DNA of 64,000 nt from Acanthosepion pharaonis (GCA_903632075.3 CAHIKZ030005576.1:1242001-1306000), one strand, 5' to 3'; numbered from the stretch's first letter, positions 47,060 through 58,345 are shown. Numbers and translations: made by a program. The notes: generated by a model not told the origin, from the letters alone.

Positions 47060-48840
47060 AACACTTCACCTCAATCATATAAATGGAATCTATAAATCTG
47101 GTGAAATAAAGATCAACAGATGAATATTTCAAGGTGATTCTTTGTCTCCCTTACTATTTTGCATATTCCTAATAGCATTAACCAGTGAATTTAGCAGGAC
47201 AGAATATGGCTATAAAATATCTCAAAAAAAAAATAAGCCATTTATTTTACATGGATGACTTAAAGTTGTATGCTAGGAATAGCAGTGAGCTGAAAACAGT
47301 AAAATGTTTCAGTGATGACATTAGAATGGGATTCAGTTTGGATAAATGTGCTAAAGCAACAATTTTACAAGGATCACTACAACAAACCTCCTCTATTAGT
47401 TTCAAGATTTCGACCAATAAGAAGCTTATAAGTGCCTTGGTGAAATGAGGGTGAAGGAATTCACCATAAAAAAATGAAAGAAATAGTGCAAAAAAAGTAC
47501 TATAGAATGAAACTGAATTGAATTCTCAAAACAGAATTATGACCATTAATAGCTTTGCCATCCCAGTGGTTCAATATAATTTCAACATCTTGATTGGACT
47601 CTAAATGACATCAGATGAATGGATTCTTCTAAGACAAAAAAGCTTCTTTCTAAGCATAACATGCATCATCCAAAGGCTGATGCAGACTGTCTATACGTAC
47701 CCCGTAAAGAAAATGTCTTATTCAGCTAGAATTGTTGTACAAGACAACAACAATTATAGACAAATACTGAAGACAACAACAACTTGACTTACTAACATAC
47801 ATGGAAACAACAAAGGACTGGATGATACAATTAGTCAAACAATATGAAAACAGAAAGAAAAAATATTCAATCATGAAAGAAGGTTGTAAATATAAATGAA
47901 ATTTGCATTTAGTAGAAAACCAAAACAAAACCCAAGAACCAACTGTTGCAGTAAAAAATTTTAATAAAGAAAACTAAGGCTAAAGCTCTTGAACAGATGA
48001 AACAATACTGACAAGACAAATCTCTGCATGGCAAATATCTAGAACATGCTAATAAAGCCAATGTTGATAAAGTTAACACTCATTGATGGCTATGAGCATT
48101 TGAATTAAAGGCTGAAACAGAAGGCTTTATTCTTGCAGTGCAAAACCACAGTCTTTTCATGAGGAGCTTTCAGTCAAATATCATACATCATAGTGTGAAT
48201 CCAAAATGCAGATTCTGTGACAAATAGAAACCATAGACCATCCTATCTCAGAATGTTCTGTACTTGTGTCAAATGAATATGAAAATTGTCATGATAGAGT
48301 GGGACAATATTTACACTGGACAATGTGCAAACACTTTGGAAAAGATTTTAACGAACACTGGTATGAACATCACCCAGCATTGGTTACAGAAATAGAAGAT
48401 GGGATTAAACCATCTTTACAGAGAGGAAAATTGAAGCAAATAGGATGGATATAATTGTCAAAAACTGAAAAGTAAAAAAACTTGTTTACTAATTGATATG
48501 GCTTGCCCCATGGACTGTAACATAGCAATCAAGGAATTTAAAAAACTATTGAAGTATAAAGACCTGGAAATCGAAATAGAAAAAAAATGTGAAAATGGAA
48601 TGATAAAAAATGAACACAACAGCACATTGCAAAAAACCGTGGAAATCCCAGCTTAAGAGAAATAGAAAAGTTGTCTTGATAAGTACCACCCACACACTAA
48701 GAAGAACTTTGTCCATGTAATGCTAGTGATGTTATGGGTATTAGAAAAACAAATGAAATGTAGCCATAATAACACAGCAGTACCTGCCTTAGGTCTTCCC
48801 GCAGACTTGGTAGGTAGTGTGACCATAGCAGAAATCAAAA
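47060..48840 (+). pseudogene. R2-like LINE with restriction-like endonuclease (family C)
   Basis: RT: FQGDSLSPLLFCIFLIALTS with one stop upstream, then ISHLFYMDDLKLYARNSSEL (motif C YMDD intact) and MGFSLDKCAKATI in the open frame 47185-47448. The thumb region follows with indels: RIMTINSFAIPVVQYNFNIL, KHNMHHPKADADCLYVPRK and TTIIDKYLKTT. Near 48200 the CCHC zinc knuckle starts (KCRFCDK) and QYLHWTMCKHFGKDF continues at 48300-48350. Near 48480-48600 the endonuclease core reads CLLIDMACPMDCNIAIKEFK and YKDLEIEIEKK, matching the PD-(D/E)XK nuclease of R2/R4/NeSL-type LINEs, which nick a target site. The 3' end runs into a 26-bp minisatellite. 5' truncated before RT motif B, with about five frame breaks. 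Clade within the RLE group unresolved. Confidence 0.8.
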
Positions 48841-49030
48841 TATGATGATGATAATAATAATAATGTTAATAATAAAGTGATGATAATAATGTTAATAATA
48901 AAGTGATGATAATAATGTTAATAATAAAGTGATGATAATAATGTTAATAATAAAGTGATGATAATAATGTTAATAATAAAGTGATGATAATAATGTTAAT
49001 AATAAAGTGATGATAATAATAAAAGTAATA
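48841..49030. repeat. 26-bp minisatellite, about six to seven units
   Basis: Unit GTGATGATAATAATG followed by TTAATAATAAA, with period exactly 26 between 48877, 48903 and 48929. It begins at the 3' end of the R2-like LINE, so it may have grown from the LINE's own simple-repeat tail. Confidence 0.95.
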
Positions 49031-49129
49031 ATAATGCTATGTTAATAATGTTAATAATATGTTGAATGTAGTAAGAATAATTCTTTGCTGATGTATTTTC
49101 AATGTTAAAAATAAATTTGATGATATTCT

Positions 49130-49700
49130 ATTATCAGTTGATAATGATATGAATAAATATAGAAATGCAGTAAAGTCTCAATTTAACAACAGAATAAAAT
49201 AAGGAGAATATTCAAAGTTCATTAAAGTTGAATCTAATATTGCAGGTTATTTTTTACCATTTTTTAAAATGTAAAACCAGACTTTAATACAATATATATT
49301 GTGAAATTACTAACTTTTTTTGACTCTCATTCCAATGGTTCTTAAAATTTTGTTAATGTTATGAAATGTGTTTTCCTTTGTATTTTCCATTTGGAGTCAT
49401 TTACCTTATATATCAGTTGATAATGATATAAATAAATCTATGCCTTGCATTAATTAAAGTCATTCAATATAACAACAGAATAAAAATAAAAGAATATTCA
49501 AATTTTCATGAAAACCCATTGAATAATGAATAATATTTGTTTTTGTTTTTTCCATTTTTTTAAAATGAAAAAACCAGAAAAAAAACAGATATTTTTTTTT
49601 TTTTTTTTTAAAATTTTTTTTTCAATCTCATTCCAATGGTTCATGTCAAAAATTTTGTTAATAAGTCCATATGAAATGTGTTTTCTGCAGCCATTGTATT
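49130..49700. repeat. Two tandem units of ~280 bp
   Basis: TATCAGTTGATAATGATAT at 49132 recurs at 49411; TTCCAATGGTTC, TTTTGTTAAT and TATGAAATGTGTTTTC follow in the same order in both. The second unit carries a longer poly-T block. Confidence 0.85.
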
Positions 49701-49889
49701 TTGTTGTCTGCAGTAAATCTCAGATTTTTGTAATTAAGTTAAAGCTGCCTAGACCATCATTACTGCTAAATAGTCTATGCCTTAGACCAACTACATTAAA
49801 GACTCATTTGACATATCATTACAGATAGCAAATCGAAATCATATCAAAAAAAAATTTTTTTATCATGAAAACAATTTAAAATGAATAAT

Positions 49890-51100
49890 ATTCAAAATTT
49901 TTAAAGATTATTTTTAAAAAATCAATATTAAAATAAAGTATTTAAAATAATATAGAATTGTGAAAAGAATTTTTTGAAAAAATGTTTAATATTTCTTCAT
50001 TTATGTAAATACTAATGCCGTACCATTACTATTTCCACATATATATGTATGCCATGACAATGTTTCATGGCACACTTAAAAGGATTGTGGGCCATGTCAG
50101 TTTAAAATCAGTGGTCTCTGGCACGATAGCCTGATAGAACCCATCTCTCTTCAGGCTGATTGGAAATTCAGTTTTCCTTCTCCAGTTGCCACCTCAAGGC
50201 AAGTCAGTTCTGCTATTTAACCCATAGCTTGAGCAGAGAATAGGTGGATTCATCCCTTTCCCAAGGGTATTTATTCAAATGTGAACATGACAGACTTGGC
50301 CAGAACTTTATTGTAAAAATCTATCCAAAATTCAACCTGAAATAAAGCTTTACTGTATAACTAAAGCTGTTCATAAAAAAAATGTTTTTTTTATCTTCAT
50401 TGTAACTATCTGTTATTTTGATATTTTTTAATGGACAATCAAATTATATCTTGAATAACTTATTTCAAAATTAAATTTTAAATATTTGGATTTTAAAAAA
50501 TCAATAAAATTAAAAATAAATTATTTAAAATAATATAGAATTGTTAAAATCAATTTTTAAAAAATGTTTAATATTTCATTCATTTTATATAAATATAATG
50601 TATATGGAATTAATTAAAATCAATTGTTTAAAGAATCAGCTTCTATTATCAGTCACATTCATTGTTTTGCCATTCTTAAAAGGATAATGTATATGGAATT
50701 AATTGTCAAGTTTAAAATCAGCTTCTATTGGTCAGTCACATTCATTACTTTGATTCTATCTCTAATGTATAGGCTGATTTAAAATCAATTGTTTAAAGAA
50801 CTCCTCAGTTTCTATTATCAAGGCAATTCATTACTTTCATTCTATATTTAACCCATGGAATTAATTAAAAGAATTGTTTGGATTCATCCCTTTCCCAGTC
50901 ACATTATTACTTTCAAATTCTATGACAGTATAATGTAGAACTTGGAATTGTAAAAAATCAATCCAAAAAAGAACCTGAATTAAAGTCACATTCATTACTT
51001 TGCCATTCTAAAGCTGTTAATATATGGAATTAATTAAAATCAATTGTTTAAAGAACTTATCTTCATTCAGTCAATTCATTCTTTGTTATTTTAAATATTT
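49890..51100. repeat. Long-period (~600 bp) duplication, second unit mosaic
   Basis: TATTTAAAATAATATAGAAT with AAAAATGTTTAATATTTC occurs near 49940 and again near 50520. Later landmarks also recur in order: CTTAAAAGGAT (50075, 50675), AGTTTAAAATCAG, AGGCTGATT (50153, 50771), TATTTAACCCA (50214, 50844), GGATTCATCCCTTTCCCA (50246, 50880) and AACCTGAA (50334, 50972). In the second unit these words are separated by words of the 93-bp monomer. Confidence 0.7.
50095..50345 (-). mobile_element. tRNA-derived SINE (family S1), within the 600-bp unit
   Basis: Minus strand: AATAAATACCCTTGGGAAAG, GGATGAATCCACCTATTCTC and GAGCAAGCTATGGGTTAAATAG-type body. Head decayed. Confidence 0.6.
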
Positions 51101-51179
51101 TTATGGAATTAATAAAATTATTGTTTAAATAACTCCTCAGCTTCTATTCAAAATTTATTACTTTATTAAATATAATTTG

Positions 51180-51713
51180 GAATTAATTAAAAGGATTACC
51201 AATAAACTCCTCAGCTTCAATTATCAGTCACATTATTGATTATTTATAAAGTATAATGTATATGGAATTAATTAAAATCAATTGTTTAAAGAACTCCTCA
51301 GCTTCTATTATCAGTCACATTCATTACTTTTGCCATTCTATAAAGTATAATGTATATGGAATTAATTAAAATCAATTGTTTAAAGAACTCCTCAGCTTCT
51401 ATTATCAGTCACATTCATTACTTTGCCATTCTATAAAGTATAATGTATATGGAATTAATTAAAATCAATTGTTTAAAGAACTCCTCAGCTTCTATTATCA
51501 GTCACATTCATTACTTTGCCATTCTATAAAGTATAATGTATATGGAATTAATTAAAATCAATTGTTTAAAGAACTCCTCAGCTTCTATTATCAGTCACAT
51601 TCATTACTTTGCCATTCTATAAAGTATAATGTATATGGAATTAATTAAAATCAATTGTTTAAAGAACTCCTCAGCTTCTATTATCAGTCACATTCATTAC
51701 TTTGCCATTCTAA
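51180..51713. repeat. 93-bp satellite, five to six units
   Basis: Period is 93 (94 once) measured at ATCAATTG positions 51279, 51373, 51466, 51559 and 51652. The unit contains TATGGAATTAATTAAAATCA, GAACTCCTCAGCTTCTATTA and CACATTCATTACTTTGCCAT. The last four units are essentially identical; the unit before 51250 is diverged. Confidence 0.95.
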
Positions 51714-51780
51714 AAGTTCCTACACTCTATAATTTTTTCATGCATCTGCTTTGCAATATTGTGTTAAAGAATCATTTTTA

Positions 51781-52040
51781 TTAATCTTGGGTTACTGGAG
51801 TAGTCGAACCTGCAGCAATATTTTTCAGACAAAACCCATTCATCAACCCCTTCCAGGTAGAGAATACTGTTCCTTCATCAAAGACAAGGTCAGACCCTGA
51901 ACCTTTTGTATTTTGGAATGCTTCCAGAATAAACACACAAACACAATCAGGCTGATCAATAACATTCTCTGCCCCTAGTGCTTTCTTGTGTACTGCTGAC
52001 TTTATTCTTGTTTTCTTTATTGGAGTAGTTCCAAAAAAAT
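51781..52040 (-). CDS. Unrecognised protein-like reading frame (possible last exon or retrocopy)
   Basis: I do not recognise this protein. The credible part is about 80 residues, from around IKKTRIKSAVHKKALGAENV through DQPDCVCVFILEAFQNT, SDLVFDEGTVFSTWKGLM and FCLKNIAAGSTTPVTQD to a TAA at 51781. Composition is balanced and clearly different from the AT-driven frames around it, with no resemblance to RT, nuclease, transposase or gag motifs. Directly upstream on the minus strand is a T-rich tract and an AG (AATAAAG|AAAAC), which could be a splice acceptor; the ~20 Phe/Ile-rich residues encoded before it are then intron. An AATAAAAATG follows the stop. It may be a terminal exon, a processed-gene fragment, or chance. 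No partner exon was found. Confidence 0.3.
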
Positions 52041-52129
52041 AAATAAATAAAATAAAATTAAAAAAATCAATAGCTATCATTCTTCTGTTTCAATAAATTC
52101 TGTATGTGTGTATTTTAGCAAAAGAATAT

Positions 52130-52610
52130 TTCAACTGAGGATTTTTCTTTTTTACACCCACCAGAAATGTTTCAGAAGTATCATGAGGATAAATATTCTA
52201 GATTTTGTTCATATAGTTGAACAGCAATGTACTTGATGTTGTGAATGCAATGATTCAACCAATCCATTCTTCAGCCTTCATCAAATGTATAATCCATGAG
52301 AAAGAGAAAGAAAAATTGACATTCACCTAATGAAGGCCAGAGGACACAATGGCTGAAATTATTGTGATAACAGCAACAAACAATAGTCCACATATAAATA
52401 AGGTAAATAGAAAACAAAAAAATATTTCTTCAGAAAATGATGATAGAAAAAAGGTCACTAATAGACCAACCAAAGAAATCTGCTTTACCAATACAGAATG
52501 AAGAGATGAAGCCAGCAACCACCCATGTATTTGGCCAGACTGCAGCTTATGTACAAGATAGTTTGCCAATATCAACCCCAAAAATGTTAAAATCTATACT
52601 AACCTGATAG
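52130..52610 (+). repeat. S2/PLE-type tail with unassigned flank
   Basis: 52325-52375 reads CACCTAATGAAGGCCAGAGG, then ACACAATGGCTGAAATTATT and GTGATAACAGCAACAAAC, the family tail with a mutated first box. The flank at 52255-52320 (AATCCATTCTTCAGCCTTCA) has a partner near 62790-62830. Confidence 0.45.
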
Positions 52611-52799
52611 ACACCTGAAATATGACAGCTCTTTCAATTTTCTCACTTTTTAGCAATGCTCTTTATCAATTATATGAATCTCATTCCAGAGAGAATGCAT
52701 CTCTCTGCACCCACCCTGTCTGTTATACCAAATTTTTCTCCTTCTTCTCCCCACTTTTATTATGATATATTTTAGTTTTTTTTTTTTTTTTTTTTTTGT

Positions 52800-53075
52800 C
52801 TTTTAAGCATTTCATCCCAAGCAAGATGGGAGTGCCACTAACACACAAAGGGTTACAGAGAGTGGAAGCAAGAGTAAAGTGGCATGATAGTGGAAAGGAT
52901 GAAGAGAAGGATGCGGAATAGATCAAGGCATCTGGAGATGTCAATTGACATTGCATTTGAATACTTGGAGATGATAGCTATCAGGGAAACAAGTAAGAAG
53001 AAGGGAGTTCCACAGCCAGGAAGTGCAAGACATGAAGCTATTGGAGTAGAAGAAATGGTTACATTTAACCATTTC
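52800..53075 (-). pseudogene. LINE family B 3' end
   Basis: Tail (minus) ACTCTCTGTAACCCTTTGTG, GCATTTCATCC-type mirror at 52805-52830; coding scraps such as RLWNSL-like PGCGTPFFL at 52985-53020. It abuts the family A copy on the opposite strand at about 53080. Confidence 0.55.
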
Positions 53076-53079
53076 AACA

Positions 53080-54125
53080 GTTATTCTAAAGGTGTTCAAC
53101 AAAGTATGTCCAAAGATCTGTTAGAGTTGCTTAGTAACCTTGACATATTCAGGAAAGACATTAGAATAATCAAGAATCTATACTGGTAGCAAACCACCTA
53201 CATGCAGACAGAATGAGTTACACAAAAATAGAAAGACAAGGATGTGTCTTCTCACCAGATTTATTCAACCTATACAGCAAGGTACTTCTGAGAGAATTAG
53301 AATTCATTATCAGCAGCCACAGTTTCAACAATGTAAGATATACAGATGAACCAGTGCTGATAGCAGACACAAAAAAGAAACTGAAAGACCTCCTACAGAA
53401 GGTAGCGAAAGAAAGCGAGAAGCAAGGACTAAGCATAAACTACAAAAAGAGAGAAAGCATGGTTATCAGCTAAAGGATGATCCCCAAATTTCTAATTACA
53501 GGTCGGAGGTTGTTAATACTAAAATCAAGTAGGTAAAGAAATTTAAATATTGGGTAAGTGTTTTAACAGAGGATGGAAATAGTGAGACCTGATGATGTAT
53601 TGGGATGGCCAAAGATGCATTCCAAAAGCTAAGCTGAGTATTAAAAATTTTATTGGAAACAAAGAAATGAGTATTGAACTGTTATGGGATATCTGTCCTC
53701 CTGTGTGGTGGCGAATGCTGGATGTTCTGCTCAAAGATAAGGAAGAGACTGGAAGCAACAGATATGTGGTTCTACAGAAAGATGCTGAGGATACCATTGA
53801 CTGAACATGTGAGCAACAATGAGGTTTTGGAGAGAATGTAAACAGAGAGGAAACTTATACTTAACATCAGGAAAAGGCAGTTGAAATTTCTGAGGCATGT
53901 AATGAGGAAGGAGGGCTTGGAAAACCTGATACTCACAGGACAGATTGAATGAAAGAGGCACATAGGAAAGCAGCATGTAACATACTTGATAGGTATGAGC
54001 AAATGGATGGCAGAACAGGGTTTGGGAGAAATAACAAAAAGACAAAATTTATTAAGCGCTACAAGTGACAGGAAGATGCGGAGAACCATGATCACCTAAG
54101 TTCTGAAGGGACATGGCACATAAAA
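53080..54125 (+). pseudogene. LINE family A (RTE-like), RT to 3' end
   Basis: The best copy of the family. An opening frame ends DLLELLSNLDIFRKDIRIIK. The frame 53213-53473 gives RQGCVFSPDLFNLYSKVLL (RT motif B region), SFNNVRYTDEPVLIADTKK (motif C, with the second Asp of YADD changed to Glu) and KQGLSINYKKRESMVIS. Frameshifted remains follow: KEFKYW, ETKKxM, GNECWMF, RLEATDMWFYRKMLRIPLTE, then HVMRKEGLENLILTGQIE and KWMAEQGLGE to KMRRTMIT near 54090. It is 5' truncated before the RT fingers. The layout resembles endonuclease-RT LINEs of the RTE type; clade is a working label. Confidence 0.75.
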
Positions 54126-54129
54126 GAAG

Positions 54130-55125
54130 AATGTTGCTCAAGTTTAACTTTAAGGTGAAAGCTAGTTTGCATGGGAAGTTATGAATGCAATCTTTTGTCA
54201 AACCCTTCTCCCATAAAGAACCAACTCTAGTAAGGAGGTTGTGAAGAATAGTTTTACTATTGAAAACCATCTTGATGTAACTTCAACAACTCTTTGGACA
54301 TGTTCCAGTGCACCTCTTACCTATAGAATATTTTCTGTACTATACAAACATAGTATCCGTAAAAATGACAAGATTATTTTTATATGGCTAGATTATACAG
54401 ATATATATATAAGTAAAAAAAAAATGCATATTAAATTAAACTTATTTTTCTAGTAGATTTTTTTTTTTAATAACATTTTACATTTTCTGTTTTTTTTTTT
54501 AAATAATTTTAAGACAATATGGCAACAAAACTGAGATATCATCAGTTGTACTTATATTACCAATGGTAGTTGTCTACTTATGAATGCACAGTCAGTATAG
54601 AACCCATTTTGTATTTGCACTGCATTCTTTCTTTGTTTCTTTTGTCATAACGGCAAACTATTTTATATAATAAGATTAGTTCATTTCAAATTCATTTTCA
54701 ATTTTTTTCAATGCAATTCTAGCATAAACTCATTTTTAAAGGGTCTCATTATATAGGTATCAATTTCCATTAAAATATGCTTTCTATGATGTTCTGTAGT
54801 TATTAGGTGTATGTGTGTGTGTGTTTTGAAAAATTTCCCTATGTAACTCCTCAAATTATTACAAAATGGTCAAACACAAACATCAGATTTTTTTAAAGGC
54901 TTCTTTGTTTGACTGACAGTTTTTCAGCATCTTCTTGTATCTGGATTTCTTTACACTTTGCCAAATGTTTTTATTTTATTTTTTTCAAATGAATATTAAC
55001 TAACAATTTTTATAACAGTAAAGTTGTGAATATGACTAAAAATGTGTCCTTGTCTTCTTAACCTACAGAATCCTCAGAGACAGCTTTATTCATATATAGA
55101 TATAATACTTGATATAATTTTTTTT
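54130..55125. other. Unassigned AT-rich sequence
   Basis: Nothing recognised apart from homopolymer runs at 54460-54505. Confidence 0.45.
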
Positions 55126-55129
55126 AATC

Positions 55130-55470
55130 AGTGTCACCCCATGCAAATCAGTAAAGCCACTAAGACACAAAAGGTTACAGGGTGTGGAAGAATTAGGAAC
55201 ATTGGCAGCAATATTCTAAGTATAGATGAATGGCAGACTTATAGATATGTAAGATACATTCTGGAGAGAAAAATTGTCTCACATGACACAGTGAAACAAC
55301 TTTCTTAGCATCTGACCTAGCAATGAATTTAATATCGTCTTTCCACTTCATGTCAGCTGAGAATGTCATCCAAGAAGGTGCAATGAATCACTTTCCTGGA
55401 GGCTAGCATTAGCCATGCTGATGGCAGAGAGGGGTCTTTCAGATAATTAATGAAATAGATGATATAGGAA
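55130..55470 (-). pseudogene. LINE family B, internally deleted copy
   Basis: The tail (minus) CACCCTGTAACCTTTTGTGT, CTTAGTGGCTTTACTG lies at 55130-55185. The part at 55240-55470 matches the RT-side segment at 12720-12910 (shared GAGGCTAGCATTAGCCATGC-type and CTGATGGCAGA strings). The stretch between these two parts in the 12190 copy is missing. Confidence 0.6.
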
Positions 55471-55569
55471 TGTGACCAATGTAGGTAAGACTGTAAATCA
55501 TTATGCACATATTAAATGAATAGACATCAGGATCTGAATATTTTTTTTCACAAACACATAATTTTGGAT

Positions 55570-55790
55570 AATTAATATATTAGGACGTGAGCATAGTGGA
55601 ACAGTTATCAATGTGGAAAGTGCAATCGGTAAGATGAATGGATAGTCTGTTAGGTTCACTTTTGTACAAATGCCTTTGAGAAAGATATGAATTCCTCTCT
55701 TCTCTCTCCAGCTATGGGTTGAATAATAGAGTAGACTAGGATATCTAACCTTGTCAAAGAAAAACTGAATTCCAAATTGTGGTGGTGGCA
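55570..55790 (+). mobile_element. tRNA-derived SINE (family S1)
   Basis: Head GACGTGAGCATAGTGGAACA with a weak box A; body TACAAATGCCTTTGAGAAAG, ATATGAATTCCTCTCTTCTC, CCAGCTATGGGTTGAATAAT. Confidence 0.55.
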
Positions 55791-55849
55791 TTAAGAAAAC
55801 CTTCTACTGTCTTTCCCAAGATACTATGGCAATTCACAGATAATAATTA

Positions 55850-55905
55850 AGAGGAATTTGTGGAGAGCCATGATCACGTGTGTTCTGAAAAGACTTGGCA
55901 TTGAA
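55850..55905 (+). repeat. LINE family A 3' scrap
   Basis: AATTTGTGGAGAGCCATGAT, then CACGTGTGTTCTGAAAAGAC, the last ~50 bases of family A coding sequence. Confidence 0.55.
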
Positions 55906-56055
55906 AAAAATTGTTTTATCTCAATTGATGCCAAAAATGATATCAAATTAGAACTTTTGAAATACTTAGATAAAGTTGTTCTGTGTTTTGATAATATAGC
56001 CACCATAACAATCCCTCTTTCTGTTTCATATATAAACCTTTTCCTCTTGTCTTTT

Positions 56056-56097
56056 ATATATATATATATATATATATATTTAATTGTGTGTGTGTGT
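56056..56097. repeat. (TA)n ... (GT)n microsatellite
   Basis: About 24 bases of TA, a TTTAATT spacer, then GT repeats. Confidence 0.9.
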
Positions 56098-56129
56098 ACA
56101 CATAAAAATATATCAGAATTTTGTCATTA

Positions 56130-57530
56130 AAATTGATTTTTAAATATCTTGGTAAAAAATTATCACTATTTCTTTTTTTTTATTTAAATAATTAAATTTG
56201 TTTAGTAAATTCATGCAAAGGAAAATTTTTTGGGTTTGTAAGATATTTGATGCCTAAAAGATGAAAAAGAAAATTGATTTCTGTAACTTTTGATTCATGA
56301 AATATATTTTCTTAACTTTTATTTCTTTGTTTTTCAGCCAATTTGTGTTTGATGATGATTATAAAATTCTTTGAAGTTGATATTTTTGCTTTCACATAAA
56401 ACATCTGAGAGTTATTTAGTTCATTTAAATTAATATGTTCAGGTTTTCTTAATGAGAAAAATATGTATAATTAAATGAATATTATAAACTATCATGTTTT
56501 TTGGTTTTAAACTGAATATTTATTTTTTTTATGTGATTATTTTTTTTGAAATTTTTTTTATTATGATATTTTCATCATATAATTTTACTGTTACTACATT
56601 TTATGTATTATATCTTGTATATTATTTTGTAATTATTTTATATTTTTTAATTTATGCTATATTTTTATCCCATTTTTTACTTTTGGTAAAATGTGGATAT
56701 TTTGTATTTTTGAAATCTTAAATGTTATTTTTTATTATAGCCGTTTTCATTTTTTTTTTTTTTTTTTTTTAAATCTATGATGTGCTGGAATTTTTAAAAG
56801 TTTTCTACTTATTGCAATATGATGGCACAAATAAATATCCTCTGTGTAATTTTCATTTTCTTTTTTTCTTATATTTTTTTTTATTTTAATTTCCAATTAC
56901 AAAGAAGTTTAGCTTCTAATTCCTCTTTTCGTCCTCCCCACTGAATAAGGTTGAGATTGCTACTTTTAGAAATGTAGAAAGTCATATGAGAATTTATGGA
57001 CATTCCGCAATTAACTGGTTAAATAAATCATTCTGGAAATTAGATTTTTTAAATAAAAATTCATCTACTTTATTTATGAAGAAATAATTTCCAATTAATT
57101 TGTTTTTAAATTTTCATTTCAATTATTTTATGAAAGTTTTCTAATTGATGACAAAAGAATTTATAATTTTCACACACACATTTATACTAATATAAATATT
57201 ATTTTTAGTGGTTACTTATATTTGAATATGAACTACGTCTACTGGTCTGCACATTCAAGAGAGAAAATGTGCTCACTAGCAGATTTTGAACCTGCATTTC
57301 CCCTTGAGTAATAAGAAAAAAATGTCAGATTAAAAATAAGATATCTACTTCTTAAATATTTGATTAAAAATAAATCTTAGTGTTTTTAAATTCACTTATT
57401 TCAAATGATATATTGGGTTGGATAATGTGTATATAAAATTTCTGGAGTTCTTTATTTTCCCAGTATTATGACCATCTTTACATGCAACTAAAAGAAGACA
57501 TTTACAAATCTGAGAAAATTCTTCATGTGA
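56130..57530. other. Unassigned AT-rich sequence
   Basis: Very T-rich; the frame at 56494-56721 (Phe/Tyr/Ile) is compositional. No element was recognised. Confidence 0.45.
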
Positions 57531-57544
57531 GATGTACTTTCAAG

Positions 57545-57905
57545 ATATGGGCATTCATAGCTCTCTACAACTTCCTGTTTTTGTTGCTCTAAATAACGTT
57601 TAAGCTTTATGATCCCTATCTGTCTTTGTTTTTCCATCCTTTCAAACAAACTCATTAAGTAGATTACTCACTGTTTTTCCCTGCTTCTCTTCTCAATATG
57701 TCTTGTGATTGTTAAATTCCCCAGGTCCTCTTTTCTCATTATTCTCCATAAATTTCAGCTATTTCTTATTGCAATTATCAGTTCCCTTGTAGTTTCTTTG
57801 TTTTTTTTTTCGTTAAAAGATCCTTATTGCTAACATATTCTATCCATGTTATCCTCAGCTTTTGTTGGTAGAACAACATTTCTGTTGACTCATGTCTGTA
57901 AAAAA
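57545..57905 (-). pseudogene. LINE family A 3' end
   Basis: Reverse complement of the family end: GGAAGTTGTAGAGAGCTATG near 57560, YLMSLF- and IERMEKQR-like remains, and the ML-WF-RR segment near 57850-57890. Many stops. Confidence 0.65.
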
Positions 57906-58205
57906 AACACACTTTAAGAAAATATCTAAAAACCTAATGTAGCTTTAAATGTAAAGATCTGGAAAAATTGTTAATAAACAAATTTTATGTCTAATTATCA
58001 AATCAAAAAGTTATAAAAAGTCAAAATTATAATGAGAGTTATTCTTTTATCAAAGGACATTCAAAATAACATTTTTAGGCATCCTTATCTTTATCTTCAA
58101 AGATTTTACCATTTTTCTTATATTTCCACCAGCCAAGTTCATTGTTCTTCACAAAAGTATAATTCTTTTATTATAGATAACTTATCCCTAATAAAATCAC
58201 TTTTC
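57906..58205. other. Unassigned sequence left of the Ty3/gypsy element
   Basis: No feature was recognised. Confidence 0.4.
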
Positions 58206-58334
58206 TGATGTGGAGGTTAGCACTAATCAGCCGCTAAACTCGTGTACTACCTTTGTTATTCTCAGTGACCACTTATATGAGTGTTCACTTATGCTTATGC
58301 AAATTATGCATACTAATTTGCTAGTATCACTACA
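58206..58334 (-). repeat. 3' LTR (129 bp)
   Basis: Aligns end to end with 62170-62282, with an extra 16 bases (around ATGAGTGTTCACTTAT) duplicated from the neighbouring ACTTAT segment. It contains ATTTGCAT on the minus strand at 58297-58304. Confidence 0.93.
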
Positions 58335-58345
58335 TCTCCCTGAAA
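58335..58345 (-). promoter_or_regulatory. Polypurine tract (plus-strand primer)
   Basis: Minus strand CAGGGAGA directly before the TG of the 3' LTR. The plus-strand copy has CAGGGAGG at the same place. RNase H leaves such purine tracts as primers for second-strand synthesis. Confidence 0.7.

Noticed and set aside
58201..58205. Target duplication of the minus-strand Ty3/gypsy element
   Set aside because: Flanks TTTTC and CTTCC do not match; no 4-6-bp duplication could be defended.
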